From Ascaphus truei (Eukaryota > Chordata > Amphibia > Anura > Ascaphidae): DNA of 64,000 nt. Positions within the stretch are counted from its first letter, which is position 1. Each line of letters starts with the position of its first letter. The stretch is from positions 38,101-102,100 of the forward strand of contig WSYH01001913.1 in assembly GCA_036426205.1 (NCBI GenBank). Reading direction: 5' to 3'. The notes below the pieces were generated by a model. The model was not told where the DNA came from. It saw nothing but the letters and a program-made list of their open reading frames with translations, and made no database searches. Shown piece by piece: positions 9,083-21,363 of this stretch. Both the position numbers and the translations under genes were made by a program.

Positions 9083-10240
9083 GTCCTGTATGGCAAGGCT
9101 ACTAAAAGCTCTAAAACAGGGAGTCACAGAAATAATGATGTACAGGCATACCCCGCATTAACGTACGCAATGGGACCGGAGCATGTATGTAAATTGAAAA
9201 TGTACTTAAAGTGAAGCACTACCTTTTTCTCACTTATTGATGCATGTACTGTACTGCAATCGTCATATACGTGTATAACTGATGTAAATAATGCTTTGTA
9301 ACAGGCTCTATAGTCTCCCCGCTTACGCACAGCTTCGGTACAGGTAGGGAGCCGGTATTGCTGTTCAGGACGTGCTGACAGGCGCATGCATGAGCTGCCG
9401 TTTGACTATTGAGAGAGATGTACTTACTCGCGAGTGTACTTAAAGTGAGTATCCTTTAACCGGGGTATGCCTGTAATGTAGTGGACAACTGGGGTGGGCA
9501 ACGAGGGAAAGTCAATACCTGGGTGTCGTATGGAATGTTGATAGAAGAAATCACTGAGGACAGCAACAGACTGTAAAGGAGCTCCAATGGACACCGCTAC
9601 CTGGGATATAAACGTGACAGAGAAACAATATGGATACCTCTGTGGATCCCTCTTGTAGCGCTCCTTACTTTCTGCTCGGCTGTCCTGCTGGCAGTGTAGA
9701 CGTGAAGGTCCCGAAATCAGCTGCGCCTCCTCACATCAACAGCGTGGAGCTTCCGAGTGCCGGAAGTGCATCAGAGCACTTCCGGTCCGTCCGGTAAACG
9801 CTCCCCTCCTTCGTGAGATCCACAAGAGAGAAACTGATGAACACCAACTCCCATGTAGCGTGCCCTCTGATCCTCAGTGCGTCTGACCAATCGTGGGGCA
9901 ATGCAAAAGTAAAAAAGGATTGGAAATAGACCGCAATGTCCAAGAATGCACCATCAGCTCACCAGGTAGAAAGGCTTAAAAAGTTTATTTAAACTACATA
10001 AAAATGAGAAAAGGGACAAACAAAAAATACAAAAAAAACACAACCTCCTACGCATTTCAGGCTCTAAGAGCCCTTTCTCAAGAAAGCCTGAAACGCGTAG
10101 GAGGTGTTTGTTTTTGTTATTTTTGTTTGTCCCTTTTCTCATTTTTATGTAGTTTAAATAAACTTTTTAAGCCTTTCTACCTGGTGAGCTGATGGTGCAT
10201 TCTTGGACATTGCGGTCTATTTCCAATCCTTTTTTACTTT
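9083..10240. mobile_element. Insertion with 14-bp target duplication, ending in a long hairpin
   Basis: TGACTATACTAATA flanks the insert at 9069-9082 and 10241-10254, a perfect 14-bp direct repeat. A duplication this long points to target-primed reverse transcription (LINE or Penelope-like) rather than a DNA transposon. The right third is a long inverted repeat (9903-10242). The centre of the hairpin contains CTTGAGAAAGG...CCTGAAACGCGTAGG, similar in form to the CTGARGA...GAAACGC motif of the 27.1-kb and 42.3-kb insertions. Inverted partial copies at insertion ends are a known habit of Penelope-like elements; the assignment is inferred. Confidence 0.55.
9143..9473. mobile_element. Pogo/Tigger-like MITE
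   Basis: Termini CAGGCATACCCCGC and ...GGGGTATGCCTG are inverted repeats, with TA on both sides (9141-9142 and 9474-9475). The terminal motif resembles that of Tigger/pogo elements (CAGGCATACCTC). It is 331 bp, has no transposase and is nonautonomous. Confidence 0.75.
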
Positions 10241-10242
10241 TG
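9903..10242. repeat. Long hairpin (arms about 150 bp)
   Basis: 9903-10058 is repeated in inverse orientation at about 10088-10242 with few differences. The loop is around 10060-10085. The right arm ends at the target duplication. Confidence 0.9.
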
Positions 10243-10254
10243 ACTATACTAATA

Positions 10255-10764
10255 ATTTGTTATCCATTAGGTATTCCTGAATATTATCCGGTGCTAAACC
10301 GTTAAGTAGCTTCCTCACTACTGATATTTGGCTTACTGCTCAGTAATTCCTGATCAAGCTGTGATTTATCTCACTTTTTAAATATCATCACCATGTCTGT
10401 TGTTCTGAGCCTATGGAAATGTAGCCCTTGAATATTAAATATAATTGTTTGGCTATTACTGAAGTTAGCTCTTTAAGAATCATTGGATGCATGTCATTGG
10501 GTACATGTGCTTTGTTTATTTTAATCTTATCAAGCTGCCTACAGTTTGCACTTCTTCCTCAGTTAACCAATTATTCATTAATATAGAGGTTGTGGCTTCC
10601 TCCTATCATAACATTTTTTAAATTCACTCCTCCTTGGTAAATACGGAGTCAAATAATTAATTTAATACCTCCTTCTAATCTTTAATAATTTGCCTGCCCA
10701 TTTCACGTTGTAATATGACTGTACAAATATACATACAACTAAATTCACAAACTACAGGATACAC
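10255..10764. repeat. Right part of the interrupted older repeat
   Basis: Continues the sequence broken at 9082. AT-rich, with no clear frame. It has the look of a degraded LINE-derived segment, but no diagnostic motif could be read. Confidence 0.35.
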
Positions 10765-12489
10765 AGGATTGTATTGTATGTCTTTATTTGTATAGCGCCA
10801 TTAATGTAGATAGCGTTTCACAGTAGAAATACACGTGATAATCATATAAATATCAAATAATATAATATAAATAACAGGTCATGGGAATAAGTGCTTCAGA
10901 CAAACGTAACATTTAGGAAGAGGAGTCCCTGCTCTGAGGTGCTTACAATCTAATTGGTATGTAGGAGGAACTTACAGAAACAGTAGGAGGGCATTTTGGT
11001 AAGTGCTTCTGCAGGGGGGCAAGCTTTATGTATCATGTGTCTAGTAATAACTACGGTGTTACTCATATGCTTCTTTAAGAACGTGTGTCTTAAGGTGGGT
11101 CTTAAAGGTGGATAGAGTAGGTGCTATTCGGGTATCGAGGGGAAGGGCATCCCAGAGGTGTGGGGCAGCCAGTGAGAAAGATTTAAGGCGGGAGTGGGCT
11201 TTAGATACAAAGGGGGTAGAGAGAAAACATCTTTGAGCAGAACACAATAATCGGAATGGTGCACAATGAGAAATTAGGGATGAGATGTAAGGAGGGGCAG
11301 AAGAGTGTAAAGCTTTAAAATTGAGGAGGAGAATTGCATGTGTGATACAGGATTTGATAGGAAGCCAGGAGAGCAATTTCAGCAGGGGAGTCGCTGAGAG
11401 AGATTTAGTAAAGAGTTGAGTGATTCTGGCAGCAGCGTTTAGGATAGATTGTAGGGGAGACAGGTGAGAGGCAAGAAGGTCGGACAGCAAGAGGTTACAG
11501 TAGTCGAGACGGGAGAGAATGAGTGCCTGAGTCAGAGTTTTAGCAGTCGAGCAACAGAGGAAAGGGCAAATCTTTGTAATATTGCTGAGGAAAAAGCGGC
11601 AGGTTTTAGAGACATTTTGAATGTGAGAGGAGAATGTGAGAGAGGAGTCAAGTGTGAACCCTAGGCAGCGTGCTTGGGCTAATGGTAGAATTATGGTACT
11701 TCCAACAATAATGTGGGAGGTAGTAAAGCCAAGTTTGGGAGGAAGTATGAGGAGCTCTGTTTTTGTCATGTTAAGTTTAAGTAGTCGGAGGGCCATCCAG
11801 GATGATATCGCAGAGAGACATTCAGAAAATTTGGTCTCTACAGCAGGTTTAAGGTCAGGGATTGAAAAGTAAATTTGTGTGTTGTCAGCATAGAGGTGAT
11901 ATTTAAACCCAAGGGATGTGATTAGGTCACCTAGAGAAAGTGTGTACATAGAAAAGAGAAAGGTCATAGGACAGAACCCTGCGGCACCCCCACAGAGAGA
12001 TCTATGGAGGAGGAGAAGGTGTTAGCAGAAGAGACACTGAAAGTACGATGGGAGAGGTAAGAGGAGATCCAGGATAGCGCTTTGTTACGAATACCAAGTG
12101 TATGGAGAATGTGGAGGAGAAGAGGGTGGTCCACGGTGTCAAATGCTGCAGAGAGGTCGAGCAATATGAGCAGAGTGTAATGACCTCTGTCTTTGGCAGC
12201 ATGGGGGTCATTAGTTATTTTAGTAAGTGCTGTTTCAGTCGAGTGAGCAGTGTGGAAGCCAGATTGTAGAAGGTCTAGGAGAGAATGGGTGTTGAGAAAC
12301 TGGGCAAGCGAGAGAATGCAAGATGTTCAAGGAGTTTGGAGGCAAAAGGCAAGAGGGAGACAGGTCGATAGCTTGCTGTTTTTGAGTAATGGTATAATGG
12401 TTGCATGTTTGAAGGAGGAAGGAAAGGTATCAGAATAGAGGGAGGTGTGAAATATGTGTGTGAGCATAGGGGTTATAGTAGTGTCAATA

Positions 12490-12985
12490 TTCCAAATTGC
12501 CAAATGGGGTTCAGTTGATAATAAGTAGTTTATTGTACAGTATGATCATACTCATTCAAAAGTCTACAAGACTCTCTCTGCCAGGGAGTGTCCAGGCAGC
12601 AACCTTTATACATTTTTGGTTCCTTGGTCTAAAACTGTTACTATGCAGATTATACTAACCAATCCTTAATTCTTAAACCAATAATTTTACAGCTCATTAA
12701 ACCTGGTTAGAACTGGCCTCAAAATAGCTATGAATAGGTTCCAGGTAACAACTCTCACTAGGAATATGGGTGTTACTTTAGGCACAGTCGTAAATCAACG
12801 TAGAAACGAAACTCTTTCTTTCACACCAGACACATTCTTACTCACAAAATGGATACTAGACATAACTGACTTTACAAAATGGAAACTGAACATCACTTTC
12901 AATCCTTCTCCAGAGACCCCCCCCCCCCAGTCGATTTCAGTAATATATCAACAGTATCTTCATTTCAGCAATAATATTTCGTCAG
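12490..12985. mobile_element. Insertion of about 490 bp inside the L2 LINE
   Basis: LINE coding stops at VPT (12985) and resumes at IDTTITP (12489). AATATT occurs at both junctions and may be a 6-bp duplication. The minus strand has AATAAA near 12530, as expected for a small solo LTR. TG/CA ends could not be fixed, so the class is open. Confidence 0.45.
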
Positions 12986-13533
12986 TAGGTACAATATGTT
13001 TTAGTAGATGGGAGGGAATGTGGTCAAGAGGGCAAGTGGTAGAGGGAGAAGAGGTGATCAGTAGTGATACATCCTCCTCTGTCACAGCGGAAAATGAGTC
13101 AAGCAAGGCAGGAGGAGAGTTAGGAAGCAGTGTAGGATGGGAGGAGGAAACAGAGGGGATATTCTGACGAATGGATTCCACCTTTTCCTTGAAATAGTCA
13201 GCAAAGTCCTGAGGTGAAATGGAGAAAGAAGAGGCAGCTGGGGGTGGTTTGTGTAGAGAGTCAAAGACAGAGAAGAGTCGGCGTGGGTTAGACTTGTGTG
13301 TGTTGATTAGTGAAGTAAAGCAGGTTTGTTTAGCCTGAGAGAGGGCAGAGTTGAAACAGGATAGCATACATTTGTAGTGAAGGAAGTCTGCGAGAGTGTG
13401 AGATTTCCTCCAGAGGCATTCAGAGGAACGAGTGGAGGAGCGCAGCATGCACATGTGGGCATTTAGCAAGGATCTGGGGTTAGAAAGGCAAGGGCGGCAG
13501 AGAGAAAGCGGGGCATGTATATCAAGAGAGGAG

Positions 13534-13993
13534 TGTTGCAGGGTACATGCAACCACACATGCGGGTTCTCTTGATAAGGCTTCTTTATTGAGCCTTAAAA
13601 ATATACAGCACACAAAAACAAAATAGCTTCTCTTCGGCATACAAAAACAAAATAGCTTCTCTTCAGCAGAGAAAAACAAAATAGCTTCTCTTCAGCATAG
13701 AAAACAAGGCAGCTTCTCTTCAGCATGCAGGACACAGACAGTTCATCACACATGTACTTTGAAAAACAGACCTTATAGCAGTAATCTCTTCAGTATTCCA
13801 GGCCTGTCTCCTGATCAGCTAGCCTGCATGTGTGTACAGCCTGGGGGTTTTAAAACACCTTGATTTTGCAGTTGGGGTCAGACTAATTCAGCAGCCCTTC
13901 TCAACTGAAACGTAACCTTGTCACTGCTGCACTGCATGCCTAAACATAAGTTTGCCAGGTATATGGCTGGTGACGTTCATTCACCCTGTCACA
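13534..13993 (-). mobile_element. Solo LTR inside the L2 LINE
   Basis: A 460-bp segment with ends TGTTGCAGGG...CCTGTCACA, flanked by the perfect 5-bp duplication AGGAG (13529-13533 and 13994-13998). On the minus strand it starts TGTGACAGGGTG and carries AATAAA near 13585. LINE coding continues on both sides. No internal retroviral sequence is present, so it is a recombined solo LTR. Confidence 0.8.
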
Positions 13994-14045
13994 AGGAGGA
14001 TAAGGCAGAGTTGTAGTTCCTGACCAGGTTGTCAGAACACACAGT

Positions 14046-14689
14046 TCAATAAAAAAATATATAGTTTACTTTTTTATAAATGATAAAATGTACAGAAAAT
14101 ATGTCCAATATAAAGTTCTGTTCTAAGGCAAAGTTCCAGATTCACTTTACTTTAGAAAATGCTATAATTCTGCTGATGTAGTCTGAGACATCTAATTAAT
14201 GCCACTTAACTATAAAACACATATGAAGCAAAATAGTTCTTTTATGTACACATGCAGCAGAAAACTCAAAGGATAATTACTCTTAATTTACCTTTTATAG
14301 AGCTTAGGTTACTGACAATTATTCACTGCTAATTAGAATTTTCAAAGTAAAACAGATTAACAATTTGCATGGATCTTATCAATATAGAAAAGTAAAGTCT
14401 GCAATGCTTTAAATCTGGAAGGCATTTTTGCAATCTAATGAGTAGAAATAGTTTGCTAGAGTTTGTCAAAGTTTTTATGTAAAATATATTTTTGATAAAT
14501 GTAAACATTGTTTAATTATACAATTAAAAGGCATCAGTCATCAACATGTAACTCAAGAAATTTGGCACCCCCTTAAAATGAACTTTGAGGACTGATGAAT
14601 TACAAGAGCAATTTCCATTTATTTTTTACCAAAAAGTTCTCAATACTATACCTTCTTATATTTTAAGTTCTGAAGGATTCCAGAAGAAG
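14046..14689. other. AT-rich DNA without recognisable gene
   Basis: No frame or family recognised. A small hairpin (catcagtc...ggactgatg) lies near 14532-14600. Confidence 0.6.
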
Positions 14690-14951
14690 TATACAGATTC
14701 AGCGGATGTTATCCAACCATTTCTCGGGTTGAAACACGCACTATAATGCGTGTTGGTCTGAGATGGTTAGCTGCAGACTAAATAGCCCATTGTATTAACA
14801 CAGTAGGGGTCCCTGCTGTGTTAATCCTACCGGGGTCTACTTGTCTGTAAGAGATGCGTAGTAAGAGATAGACTGAATCAGTCACTCTACCTGAGAGCCT
14901 CTAACAGGCGATCATGGGAGTTTTATTTAATTTTAACACTACAGTATTGTA

Positions 14952-15533
14952 GCAGGTGGTCTCCAGAGTTGAACGCAATGTTTTCAGGTCCAGGGACACT
15001 GTACTTTCCGAATTACAGGCCCGTTTATGGGGTGCCAGTATCTCTGCCATGTTTAAATCCTGTGGGTCACATGATCGTGGGATTTTAACATTGCAGGAGA
15101 TACCGGCACCCCATAACGAAGTCTGGATCTCAGGAAGTAGGGGGTCCCCGAGGCTGAAATCTACGTTGTTCGCTCAGAAGACCCCTTGCTCCCAAACACT
15201 AGTGCCAAATACCCCCAACCCCCCTCAAAGAAACAATCATTACCATAGTGGATAGCTTCAAAGGTAATGAAGCTGCTTACATTTTATTTTTATTCATAGT
15301 GTGAGTGAGCAGGGGGTCTCCTGAGCTAAACAAAGTTGATTTCAGCCTCTGGGATCCCCTGCTTCCACAGATACAGGACCCTGGGGGTGCCGGTATCCCT
15401 GCAATGTTATTGACCTCAGTTCAAGTGGCGGATTTTAACATTGCGGGGATGCCAGCAGCCATACCGGGGCCTGTATCTCTGGAAGAAGGGGTCCCTGATG
15501 CTGAAATCAATGTGGTTCAGCTCAGGAGAAAGA
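14952..15533. repeat. Two M modules, P2 left arm
   Basis: 14952-15192 and 15309-15533, same type as in P1 and P3; mirrored by 24108-24343 and 24455-24692 in the right arm. Confidence 0.7.
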
Positions 15534-15797
15534 GGTAACCCTCCCACTACCAATCAAGGCCTGACCACCCACCCTGTGGCAACTAACTCCTTAACTAATC
15601 ACTCTACCCACAATAAACATTAAAATACCTACTACCTACTGTACAATACACACCACTCCATGTACCCCCAACAACCCCTCCAACACATACAGTACAGTAA
15701 TGGACAAAATTACTATTATCCAGATATGGATAATAGTGCATTTGCCCATTTAAAATAAAACATAAACCAGCATCATAAATAAATCAAATGCACTTAC

Positions 15798-15856
15798 ACC
15801 TGCCAGCCTGCCACGATAAAGGGTGTCCTCATCCCCATAACTGTACTTGTCCTCTG
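15798..15856 (-). other. Acidic exon-like cassette, P2 left arm
   Basis: On the minus strand it follows GCTGACAG and precedes GTAAGTG. Inverted partner of 23546-23604. Confidence 0.45.
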
Positions 15857-16468
15857 CTGTCAGCAACAGTACAATAAAAATAAAAAAAACTAATGGCCCC
15901 TAACCCCATAATTTTTTTAGCTATTAGTAATCCCTATAGTCTATAGTAATTAAGGGGTTAACCCACCATACCCCAATACCCACCCGGAAACCTAATCACC
16001 CACCCACTACACCCACTACTCTTTGATTAGCATCGATATGAGCATGCTTTAACACTATAGCAATAAATGGTCAAGTTTAAAGAAAAAAATCAGGCCCAAA
16101 ATAAAACACGATATAACAGAAAAAAAACCCATTACAAATGCCCCCCAAAATTGATTGGTACAGTGGCACACCCATGTGACCTGCCACCATGCCAGGCAAT
16201 ATAAAACCTACCAATCACCAAACAAGTTTCAAATTAAAAACACATTCAATTTTAATCCACAAAAATGCCAAATAAACAATCGTTTGGCACGGTGGAAAAT
16301 GCATCAAATAAAAACCAGACAGATTACAAGAACAGATGAAGCTAAAGAAGAACTCAAAGTGGATTACAAATTACAGACGAAGAAAAGAAAGAAGAAAAGA
16401 AAAAAGAAAATAACTAAAGATGTTACTTGTGGACCGTGGCTGTTGAGGACCATTGCATTGTAGACCAG

Positions 16469-16473
16469 GAGTT
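16469..16473. repeat. Target-site duplication of G2 (left)
   Basis: GAGTT immediately before the LTR end TGACAC; repeated at 22482-22486 after GTCACA. This fixes the G2 borders. Confidence 0.8.
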
Positions 16474-17347
16474 TGACACGCCTGTATGCCCACAGACCAA
16501 GCTAGACCCCAGTACTGAGGTGGGAACAGTATGATACCACACACCCACAGCAATGGGAGCAAGCCTGTAGTTTGGTATAGCGTTGCTGGGCCTGGTGGAA
16601 GAGTTGTTAGTATATACTTGCAACGCTTGGGGAATGTCCGTGAGAATAGTCGTGTCCGTTTGCCAATGTCCAGGGATCCAGAGGGTAGAGTTGTCAGAGG
16701 GCAAGCCAGGTCCTAGGTAGCCAGAGGTTAGCGGAGACGTATGTGTAGCAGGGTTCAAAGGGATACCAGAGAGCAGAGTAGTCCAGGGTAAGCAGGGGTC
16801 AAAGCCAGGGAAATCCAAAGTAACACAGGAGCAGGTAATCACAGGAGCACAGAGGGAGCACAGCATTGGTCAGACACACAGGGAAACAGGAACTATGCAG
16901 AGCGAGGAAGAGGTGGACAGACAGGGATTATAAAGGAAGGTGCACCAATGACAGAGAGGGGAGGAGTAGAGAGAGAAGTGGGAGAAGCTAGAGATAGGTC
17001 AGGGGAAGAAGAGGAGGAGACAGAAGGGGCAGTCAGGGGAATGGTCTGTACAGCTTTGGAGGCGTAGACAGGGGGCACCAGATAAGAAGAGTCTGTGCAT
17101 GCGCCCCCTGTAAGCTGGGGATGCACACGCATAGGTTGCAACACAGGCGCGGCCCGCACGGAGCAGAGGAAGACCGCAGAAGGGGACGGAGCCAAGAGGA
17201 GGGGAACGCACGCAAGGCCTGTGCCCGCGCGATGGCAGCAAAGGCAGAGAGGGACATGCACGCGCGTCCTCCGTGGGCTGAGGGCGTGCACGCACTGGAC
17301 GCCGCGGGCACCACGCAAGGAGGAGGCAACGGGATGGATGGCACCAC
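16474..17347 (-). mobile_element. G2 3' LTR (lacks its first 214 bp)
   Basis: Matches the 5' LTR from 21364 to 22267 (874 versus 904 bp, small indels). At 17347 the similarity stops abruptly and pol coding sequence follows; the 22268-22481 part of the 5' LTR has no counterpart here. Confidence 0.85.
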
Positions 17348-17847
17348 TCCTGTTGACCCAGGGTGGACACTGGACTAGGTCTCCGGGAGGGATCCGGGAA
17401 ATGAGGGCTGGACACAAATTCCTTAAGGAGGGGAACATGAAAGACAGATGGAGTTTTCATTGAGGGGGGAAGCTCGAGGCGATAGGCTACAGGGTTAACC
17501 TTCTCTAGGATCTTGAATGGTCCCAAGAATCTAGGGACAGTTTTGGGTGAAGGAGTCTTGAGCCTAATATTCTTGGACGACAGCCAGACCAGATCACCAT
17601 GTTTGAATAAAGGACCCTTTTGGCGGTGGCGATCAGCTTTGGTCTTATGCTTGGCCAACGCAGACCTTAAGGATTTGAGAATCTTTTTCCAGGATTCTTG
17701 CAAGTTGGTGATATGAGAGTCAGCTGCGGGAACTCCAGAAGGAGAAGGTGAGAAAGGGAGACTACTGGGGTGAAGCCAGAGTTGATGAAGAAAAGCGACT
17801 CCTGAGTAGACTCGTTCCTTAAGGAATTCATGGCAAATTCGGCCCAT
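17348..17847 (-). pseudogene. G2 integrase C-terminal region (chromodomain lost)
   Basis: The frame contains the usual post-integrase sequence: SHITNLQESWKKILKSL, KHGDLVWLSSKNI and LGPFKILEKVNPVAYRLELP, then FHVPLLKEF and PDPSRRP. In chromoviruses a chromodomain of about 50 residues follows; here the frame runs directly into LTR sequence after GQQE. The part is in a different frame from the integrase core, with the shift near 17760. Confidence 0.8.
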
Positions 17848-18560
17848 GGTAGAAGATCCACCCAGTTATCTTGTGAGTCGGAAATGAAGCATCTTAGATA
17901 CTGTTCGAGAGTTTGGTTCATCCTTTCAGTTTGACCGTTGGTTTGTGGATGATATCCAGAGGAGAACAAGAGGGAGATACCCAATCTTTGAGAGAAAGCT
18001 CGCCAGAATTTCGAGATGAACTGGGACCCCCGGTCTAAGACAATAGAAATGGGAACACCATGCAGCCTAAAGATTTCTTTGGAGAAGACATCCGCCAAGG
18101 TGGCCAAGTTGGGAAGACCCTTGAGGGGAATAAAGTGAGCCTGCTTTGAAAATCTATCAACTACGACCAAAATAGTGTTCATCCCTTTGGACACTGGCAG
18201 TTCAAAGATAAAGTCCATCGAAATGTGTTTCCAGGGTTGTTGAGGGATGGGAAGGGGTAGCAGAAGTCCAGAAGGCTTATGATGGAGGGTTTTACTCTGG
18301 GCACAAACAGGACAGGCGGAAGTAAAATTGAGAATATCTTGATTCATCTTATGCCACCAAAAAGTCTGTTTGATGAGATCAGCTGTCCTCTTGAAGCGTG
18401 GATGACCAACTGCTCTGGAGGAATGACCCCACAGTAAGACTTTATGGTGGAAATGTGGAGCCGCGTAGAGACGTCCTTCTGGTACCCTGAACCTGCTGGG
18501 AATATGTGCTTGTGCCTTGTGGATCTCGTCCAATACATCAAAGTTGTTAGCCGAGACTAT
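17760..18560 (-). pseudogene. G2 integrase core (decayed)
   Basis: The zinc-binding HHCC region is visible (ends ACPVCAQSK). The DDE core follows: SMDFIFELP (first D), VLDRGSQF (second D) and NGQTERMNQTLEQY (E). Together with AEFAMNS this is a standard Ty3/gypsy integrase that would insert element cDNA in the nucleus. The catalytic residues remain, but the reading frame is lost at the C-terminal side. Confidence 0.88.
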
Positions 18561-19346
18561 GCACTTGGCCGGGAGAATAGGTTCTGAGATTTCTTTAGCC
18601 TCGGTCTCAGAGGCAAACTGACGAGACAGGGCGTCCGCTTTAACATTTTTGGTACCAGGGATATAAGAGATGGTGAAGTTGAAGCGGGAAAAGAAGAGTG
18701 ACCAGCGAGCCTGGCGGGAGCCCAAGCGACGAGCACCCTCAATATATAACATTTTTTTGTGGTCAGTGAGAATGGCGATTGGTAAAGATGTCTCCATTCC
18801 TGGAGAGCCAACTTAATGGCCAAAAGTTCATGATTTCCAACATCATAATTCTTTTCTGCTGCAGAAAATTTCCGTGAAAAAAAACCCACAAGGATGGAGT
18901 TTCTCTTGGGGAGAAGTTCTCTGGGACAGAACTGCGCCAGCTCCTACGTCTGAGGCATCAACCTCCAAAGTAAAGGGGAGGGAGGTATCCGGATGACACA
19001 GGATGGGGGCAGACACGAACGCCTTCTTGAGAGTCTCAAAGGCTGTGATGGCATCTGGTGACCAGGATGAGATGTCTGCGCCTTTTTTGGTCAAGGCGGT
19101 GATGGGAAGGGCAATGGAAGAAAATATTTTGATAAACTTCCTGTAATAATTGGCGAAGCCAAGAAAGCATTGCACAGCTTTGAGTGAATTAGGGAGTGGC
19201 CAATCGAGGACCGCCTTCAGCTTCTCTGGGTCCATGGAGAAACCTTGGCTGGAGATGATATAGCCTAGGAAGGCCGTGGAAGCCTGGTGAAACAAACACT
19301 TCTCCATCTTGGCGTAAAGACGGTTAGAACGTAGCCTGGAGAGCAC
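18561..19346 (-). pseudogene. G2 RT thumb and RNase H (decayed)
   Basis: FLGYIISSQGFSMDPEKL and FLGFANYYRKFI mark the RT thumb; [18 protein letters not shown] marks the RNase H start and ADALSRQ its end. Frame changes lie near 18885 (in an A run) and near 18800. Confidence 0.87.
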
Positions 19347-20074
19347 AAGTTTGGTATGTTAAATGTGTTCCTCCAGATTTTTAGAAAAAATAAGGATGTC
19401 GTCTAGATAGACAATGACAAAAGTTCCCAAAACGTCATGGAAGATGTCGTTCATAAATTCCTGAAACACGGCCGGGGCCTTACACAGCCCAAAGGGCATA
19501 ACAAGGTATTCATAGTGTCCAGAATGTGTGTTAAATGCTGTTTTCCACTCGTCTCCCTCCCTTATGCGAATGAGATTATAGGCACCCCTTAAGTCAAGTT
19601 TTGAAAAAATTGAGGCCCTTTGGAGAGGAACGAACAGTTCAGAAATGAGCAGAAGCGGATACCTGTTTTTCACTGTGATCTTATTGAGTCCGCGGAAGTC
19701 TATGCAAGGCCTTAGAGATCCATCCTTCTTCTTCACAAAAAAAACCCAGCACCGGCAGGAGAGGTGGAGTTGCGGATGAAACCTTTTTCCAGGTTTTCTT
19801 GAATATAAGTAGTCATGGCCTCGGTCTCCGGGACGGAGAGTGGATAAGACTTAAACTTCGGCAGAACAGTCCCCAGAATGAGGTCGACCGGGCAATCGTA
19901 CGGGCAATGAGGAGGGAGGACCTCTGCTTGTACCTTGTTGAACACGTCCAGGTACTCATGGTACACGGCAGGCAGGGACGAACGATCAGCAGGAATGGAG
20001 TCCAGACCAGCGAGCACAACCACGGGAGGAACCGCTGGCATAGTATCTGCGGACGAGGGCCACTGGATGGGCAA
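19347..20074 (-). pseudogene. G2 reverse transcriptase core (decayed)
   Basis: Contains [49 protein letters not shown] and the catalytic [11 protein letters not shown] frame change occurs at an A run near 19736, and a TAA interrupts just after LEEHI (near 19356). The YLDD residues themselves are intact. Confidence 0.9.
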
Positions 20075-20087
20075 GGTACCTGACCAA

Positions 20088-20503
20088 TCAGTGGAGTTGA
20101 AGCCAAGGCAATCCTAATATAATTTGTATGGAAGGGGACTGGAAAATGTCAAAGACAATTACCTCCTTGTGACCATCAGCCAGGGTCAAGGTAAGAGGAA
20201 TAGACTCCCAGATAATGAAAGCTGGCTGGAGTGGTCGTCCGTCGATGGCCTCAAGGCCAACTGGGCTCTTCCTTCTTACCATGGGGATTTGCTTCTCCAC
20301 TGCAAACTGCTGGTCCAGGAAATTACCGTCCGATCCGGAATCAATGAACGCTTCGACCTTTACGACAAGGTTGGGAACCTCCAGTGTGGCTGATAGCATC
20401 AGCTTCCTTGGGAGAGCTTTGGACGGAGAGGGGTTAGGAGAGACAGTACCCAGTAGAAGCCCCTCTACCTTTACTGGGTGTGCCCGTTTCCCGGCTTCAA
20501 GGG
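20088..20503 (-). pseudogene. G2 protease (retropepsin)
   Basis: Active-site stretch AFIDSGSDGNFLD, then VRRKSPVGLEAIDGRPL and IILGLPWLQLH, parallel to G1. It is in a different frame from gag, as expected for a gag-pol shift or a lesion. Confidence 0.85.
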
Positions 20504-21361
20504 ACAATTCTGGAGATGATGTTCCGAGGAAGCACAGTAGAAACACAGCATGTTCTGGCGCCGCCGCGCTCTCTAGGTTGCCTGGAGTTGTTGACTGCCA
20601 ACCTGCATAGGTTCCGAGGCCTCCAGGGCCAGGAGAGGAGTAGCGATTGACCTGTGAGAAACAACAGAGGGAGAAGAACGGGATCAGTGCTTCTCGTGTC
20701 GTCGCTCCTGCGTGTGCTGATCCATGCGTACGCTCAGGGTGATAAGTTCCTCCAGGGACGTAGGTCGGGCGTGAGTAGCCAGATCATCTTTCAACGTATC
20801 TGAGAGTCCGTGCCAGTACGCAGCTGCGAGCGCCTCATCATTCCATTGGACTTCGGCGTCCAGCATACGGAACACGATGGCGTATTTGGAAGAAGAATTT
20901 CGACCCTGAGAAACATGGAAGAGGGAGAAGGCAGCTGTCTCGTGCCATGCAAGGGTATCAAACACAAGTTGGAATTCACGTCTGAATAAAGTATAATCTT
21001 GCTTTTTTTCGCTTCCACGCTCCCATAGGGGAGAGGCCCACGCAAGGGCGTAAATATAAGCAATCTTAGCATGGCCAGTAGGAAACAGGGAGGGAGACAT
21101 CTCAAACTGCACCTCACATTGGTTTAAGAACCCACGGCAGTTGAGAGGGTTCCCATCATAGCGATTCGGAGAGGGAATCCGTGGGCCAGGGCTGGCGTAG
21201 GTATTGGCCATTGTTGGCGCAGAAGCTGTAGAACCCTCCTGACGGGTGAAGGTGGCTAATTGCTGGGAAACCGTGGACAGCTGATTGCTAACAAAGCGGA
21301 AGGCCTCTATGGTAATACTTGTACCCACCTCAGGGGGGTCTGCGTTTGTTGGGCACTGCAT
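20504..21361 (-). pseudogene. G2 gag with CCHC zinc knuckle (two stops)
   Basis: The ATG is at 21361-21359, only two bases from the LTR end. An N-terminal helical region (SNQLSTVSQQLATF), a capsid-like part (ALAWASPLWERGSEKKQDYTLFRREF) and the knuckle CFYCASSEHHLQNC (20504-20545; C-x2-C-x4-H-x4-C) are all in one frame. A TGA after RRHEKH (20684) and a TAG before RARRRQ separate the knuckle from the rest. Gag forms the particle and binds RNA. Confidence 0.87.
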
Positions 21362-21363
21362 AA

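Larger units (their letters stand above)
10765..14045 (-). pseudogene. L2-type LINE, 5'-truncated and interrupted
   Basis: The minus-strand order is: linker before RT (YNSALS... near 14020, then SLDIHAPLSLCRPC near 13520), a conserved region ending HLLKHIVPT (about 12985), TPMLTHIFHTSL (about 12470), RT core [13 protein letters not shown] and GVPQGSVL (about 12164-11970), the catalytic block YADNTQIY in place of FADDTQ (near 11880), and the thumb and C-terminus down to 11059. The 3' UTR (11058-10765) ends with a tract rich in TTATTTGTATAGCGCC in plus orientation, typical of frog L2-like tails. Lesions: D to N in the catalytic pair, a frameshift near 11967, two insertions, and loss of the endonuclease. 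Dead copy. Confidence 0.82.

Noticed and set aside
16999..17440. Minus-strand frames rich in Pro, Ser and Arg
   Set aside because: These are reads through the GC-rich G2 LTR, repeated at 21785-22480; not genes.
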